Assembly: GCA_019648995.1 (NCBI GenBank)
Contig: BLXT01000492.1
Location: 85,046-116,808 of the forward strand
DNA length: 31,763 bases
Direction: 5' to 3'
DNA from: Plakobranchus ocellatus
Taxonomy: Eukaryota > Mollusca > Gastropoda > Plakobranchidae
Position 1 is the stretch's first letter; each line of letters opens with the position of its first letter. The notes under the pieces were generated by a model. The model was not told the origin of the DNA and did not search any database. It worked only from the letters and a program-made list of their open reading frames with translations. Below are positions 30,402 to 31,763 of the stretch, piece after piece. The translations under genes were made by a program, and so were the position numbers.

Positions 30402-31733
30402 ATGATGAGCGATTCGGCCACCTCCCCCGCTGCAAAAAGAAAAGGGGGTGGTAGTTATACAGAAAAAGACTTGTATGTAAAACTTTTAATTTCTCTTTCG
30501 CGTGTTTTTGTTGGTAAAGAAGATGGCCAGACGAGTATTTGGAATGACCCCCCTGATGAATGGCCTTCTCATTTAGAATGGAAGAATCCAACGGTCGGAA
30601 AAAAGGATACGTTACCACAAATGAAAAAAAAAGTAGATTATATTTTGTCAAAATTACCTGATGAAAAAACTAAATGGGCAAAGAAATTTAAAGAATTAGC
30701 TGAAACTGGGGACGGACCGGCCATTCATGATGTGGTCTGTATTTTACACATTCAAGAGTACATTCGAAAGATAGAGGAATTTAAAATAGATGGCTTGAGA
30801 CATCCTTTTGTAAACGACCTGCTGCGGGAGCTAGCAGAATCAATGTTAACTTCAGGACAGCAACTAAAGAATCTCTGTGAAGAAAGGCCAAGGAAGAGGC
30901 AGTTAGATAACAGCATGACACCATCTCAAAACAAAAAGCCAAAAAAGTTGCAGCAGAAGCCACAAAATAAAGCGAGCCACCCACGTCCTATTCGCCCTAA
31001 AGAACATTCTAGTCAAAGATTTTGTACTTATCCAGCAGGCAGCAAGCACTTAACTACCACATTATTTTCCACTGATTCACCTCAAGCATATGTAACACAG
31101 CCTTTAGAAAGGGTTGGAGGAGCCTCTCATCATTTAGAACCTGAACAAACTTCAAGTCCCATTATTCCATGTTTTCAGCCACAAAACAACTTACATACGC
31201 AGGTTCAGTTTGCAAAAAGCCCGTCAGCGTGTGAGGATATGCAAAACACTGATAGTTCACCCTCTCACATACATGTGACAGATCTCATGCCTTTCTCGAA
31301 TGACAGTGGAGTAAGTTTAACAGGGAAATCTACACCCAATACATCTGTCTCTTGTCCTCCAGAAATATCTGAGAATGACGAAATGGGTGATCCAAGGCTT
31401 CTAACTCCAGAAAATAGCAGTATGCGTGAACCTGTGTGGTCACTATCACAAAATTCGTACATAACATGGACATTATCAAGTTTGCCACAGCTGCCACTGT
31501 CACCAGACCCAAGTCCATCATCAAGCTTGTCACAGCGGTCACTAACATCAGACACATTGTTAACAAGACCATCACAAAATACACAAAATAATCAGAATTT
31601 AGATTTAGAGGAGACAGGAAATGATCATAATTTAGATTTTAGGGATATTTTTAATGACTATCCAGACTTTGATCCAGAGCAATTTCAGCAAATTTTAAAC
31701 AATTTTGAATCGCCTGGCAGCATCCATTGTTAA
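30402..31733 (+). CDS. Uncharacterised 443-residue nuclear-type protein
   Basis: An uninterrupted ORF of 443 codons, by far the longest in the window. I do not recognise the family. Residues 18-160 look globular, with aromatic and charged spacing: IWNDPPDEWPSHLEWKNP at 46-63, helical KKKVDYIL near 75-82 and an HIQEYIRKIEEF helix near 116-127. Two basic clusters (RPRKR at 162 and KKPKK at 178) form a bipartite-like nuclear localisation signal. Residues 190-400 are Ser/Thr/Pro/Gln-rich with many SP/TP sites and probably disordered. The tail 409-435 is acidic and aromatic (DFRDIFNDYPDFDPEQF), resembling a transactivation domain. The second Met has the better start context (A at -3). The stop is TAA at 31731-31733. 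The absence of coding introns suggests a single-exon gene or a retrocopy. A role as a transcription regulator is an inference. Confidence 0.75.
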   Translation: MMSDSATSPAAKRKGGGSYTEKDLYVKLLISLSRVFVGKEDGQTSIWNDPPDEWPSHLEWKNPTVGKKDTLPQMKKKVDYILSKLPDEKTKWAKKFKELAETGDGPAIHDVVCILHIQEYIRKIEEFKIDGLRHPFVNDLLRELAESMLTSGQQLKNLCEERPRKRQLDNSMTPSQNKKPKKLQQKPQNKASHPRPIRPKEHSSQRFCTYPAGSKHLTTTLFSTDSPQAYVTQPLERVGGASHHLEPEQTSSPIIPCFQPQNNLHTQVQFAKSPSACEDMQNTDSSPSHIHVTDLMPFSNDSGVSLTGKSTPNTSVSCPPEISENDEMGDPRLLTPENSSMREPVWSLSQNSYITWTLSSLPQLPLSPDPSPSSSLSQRSLTSDTLLTRPSQNTQNNQNLDLEETGNDHNLDFRDIFNDYPDFDPEQFQQILNNFESPGSIHC

Positions 31734-31763
31734 ATACCCGTCATGGCTATCTTCTATCTTTAA

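Noticed and set aside
30002..30454. 150-codon plus-strand frame as a separate gene
   Set aside because: It overlaps the start of the longer 443-codon frame and has no domain. It is kept only as a possible upstream ORF.

Overview
This is eukaryotic, AT-rich, gene-poor nuclear DNA with introns, dense simple repeats and decayed transposons. Repeated TAGGCCTA- and TCTAGATCTA-like strings, tRNA-derived SINEs, CR1-like and Penelope-like retroelement fragments and a lineage-type C2H2 zinc-finger gene fit a mollusc, most likely a gastropod. That assignment is an inference from general appearance, not a database match. Two N runs (11396-11495 and 23894-24263) are assembly gaps.

Layout. 1-413: three tandem copies of a 151-bp GA-rich unit. 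About 660-803: SINE copy. 2493-4908: a minus-strand C2H2 zinc-finger gene whose last two exons can be joined in frame (4908-4282 and 3034-2493; 362 codons plus stop). Decayed finger remnants lie just past its stop codon. 6220-6598: a clean piggyBac-type MITE flanked by TTAA. 6752-6885: second SINE copy. About 9480-12350: a retroelement graveyard holding a broken CR1/Jockey-like reverse transcriptase, a Penelope-like GIY-YIG endonuclease fragment, and two copies of a ~180-bp repeat. 12350-28000: mostly non-coding, with microsatellites, two more SINE copies (14203, 15053), an alternating-unit minisatellite (16369-16680), a different tRNA-derived SINE (about 21410-21705), a 68-bp GC-rich duplication (25197-25330) and a 57-bp minisatellite (26223-26360).

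28040-31733 looks like a second gene on the plus strand: inverted CCAAT boxes, a possible non-coding first exon ending at 28355, a strong acceptor at 29981, and an uninterrupted 443-codon ORF (30402-31733). The encoded protein is not one I recognise. It has a globular N-terminal region, a basic nuclear-localisation-like segment, a long Ser/Pro-rich linker and an acidic-aromatic tail resembling a transactivation domain.

The two genes are not obviously linked in function, though both look nuclear and regulatory. I see no convincing evidence of a coordinated novel system. The best candidates for something undescribed are the 443-residue protein and the paired Penelope-like repeats with a hammerhead-like core.
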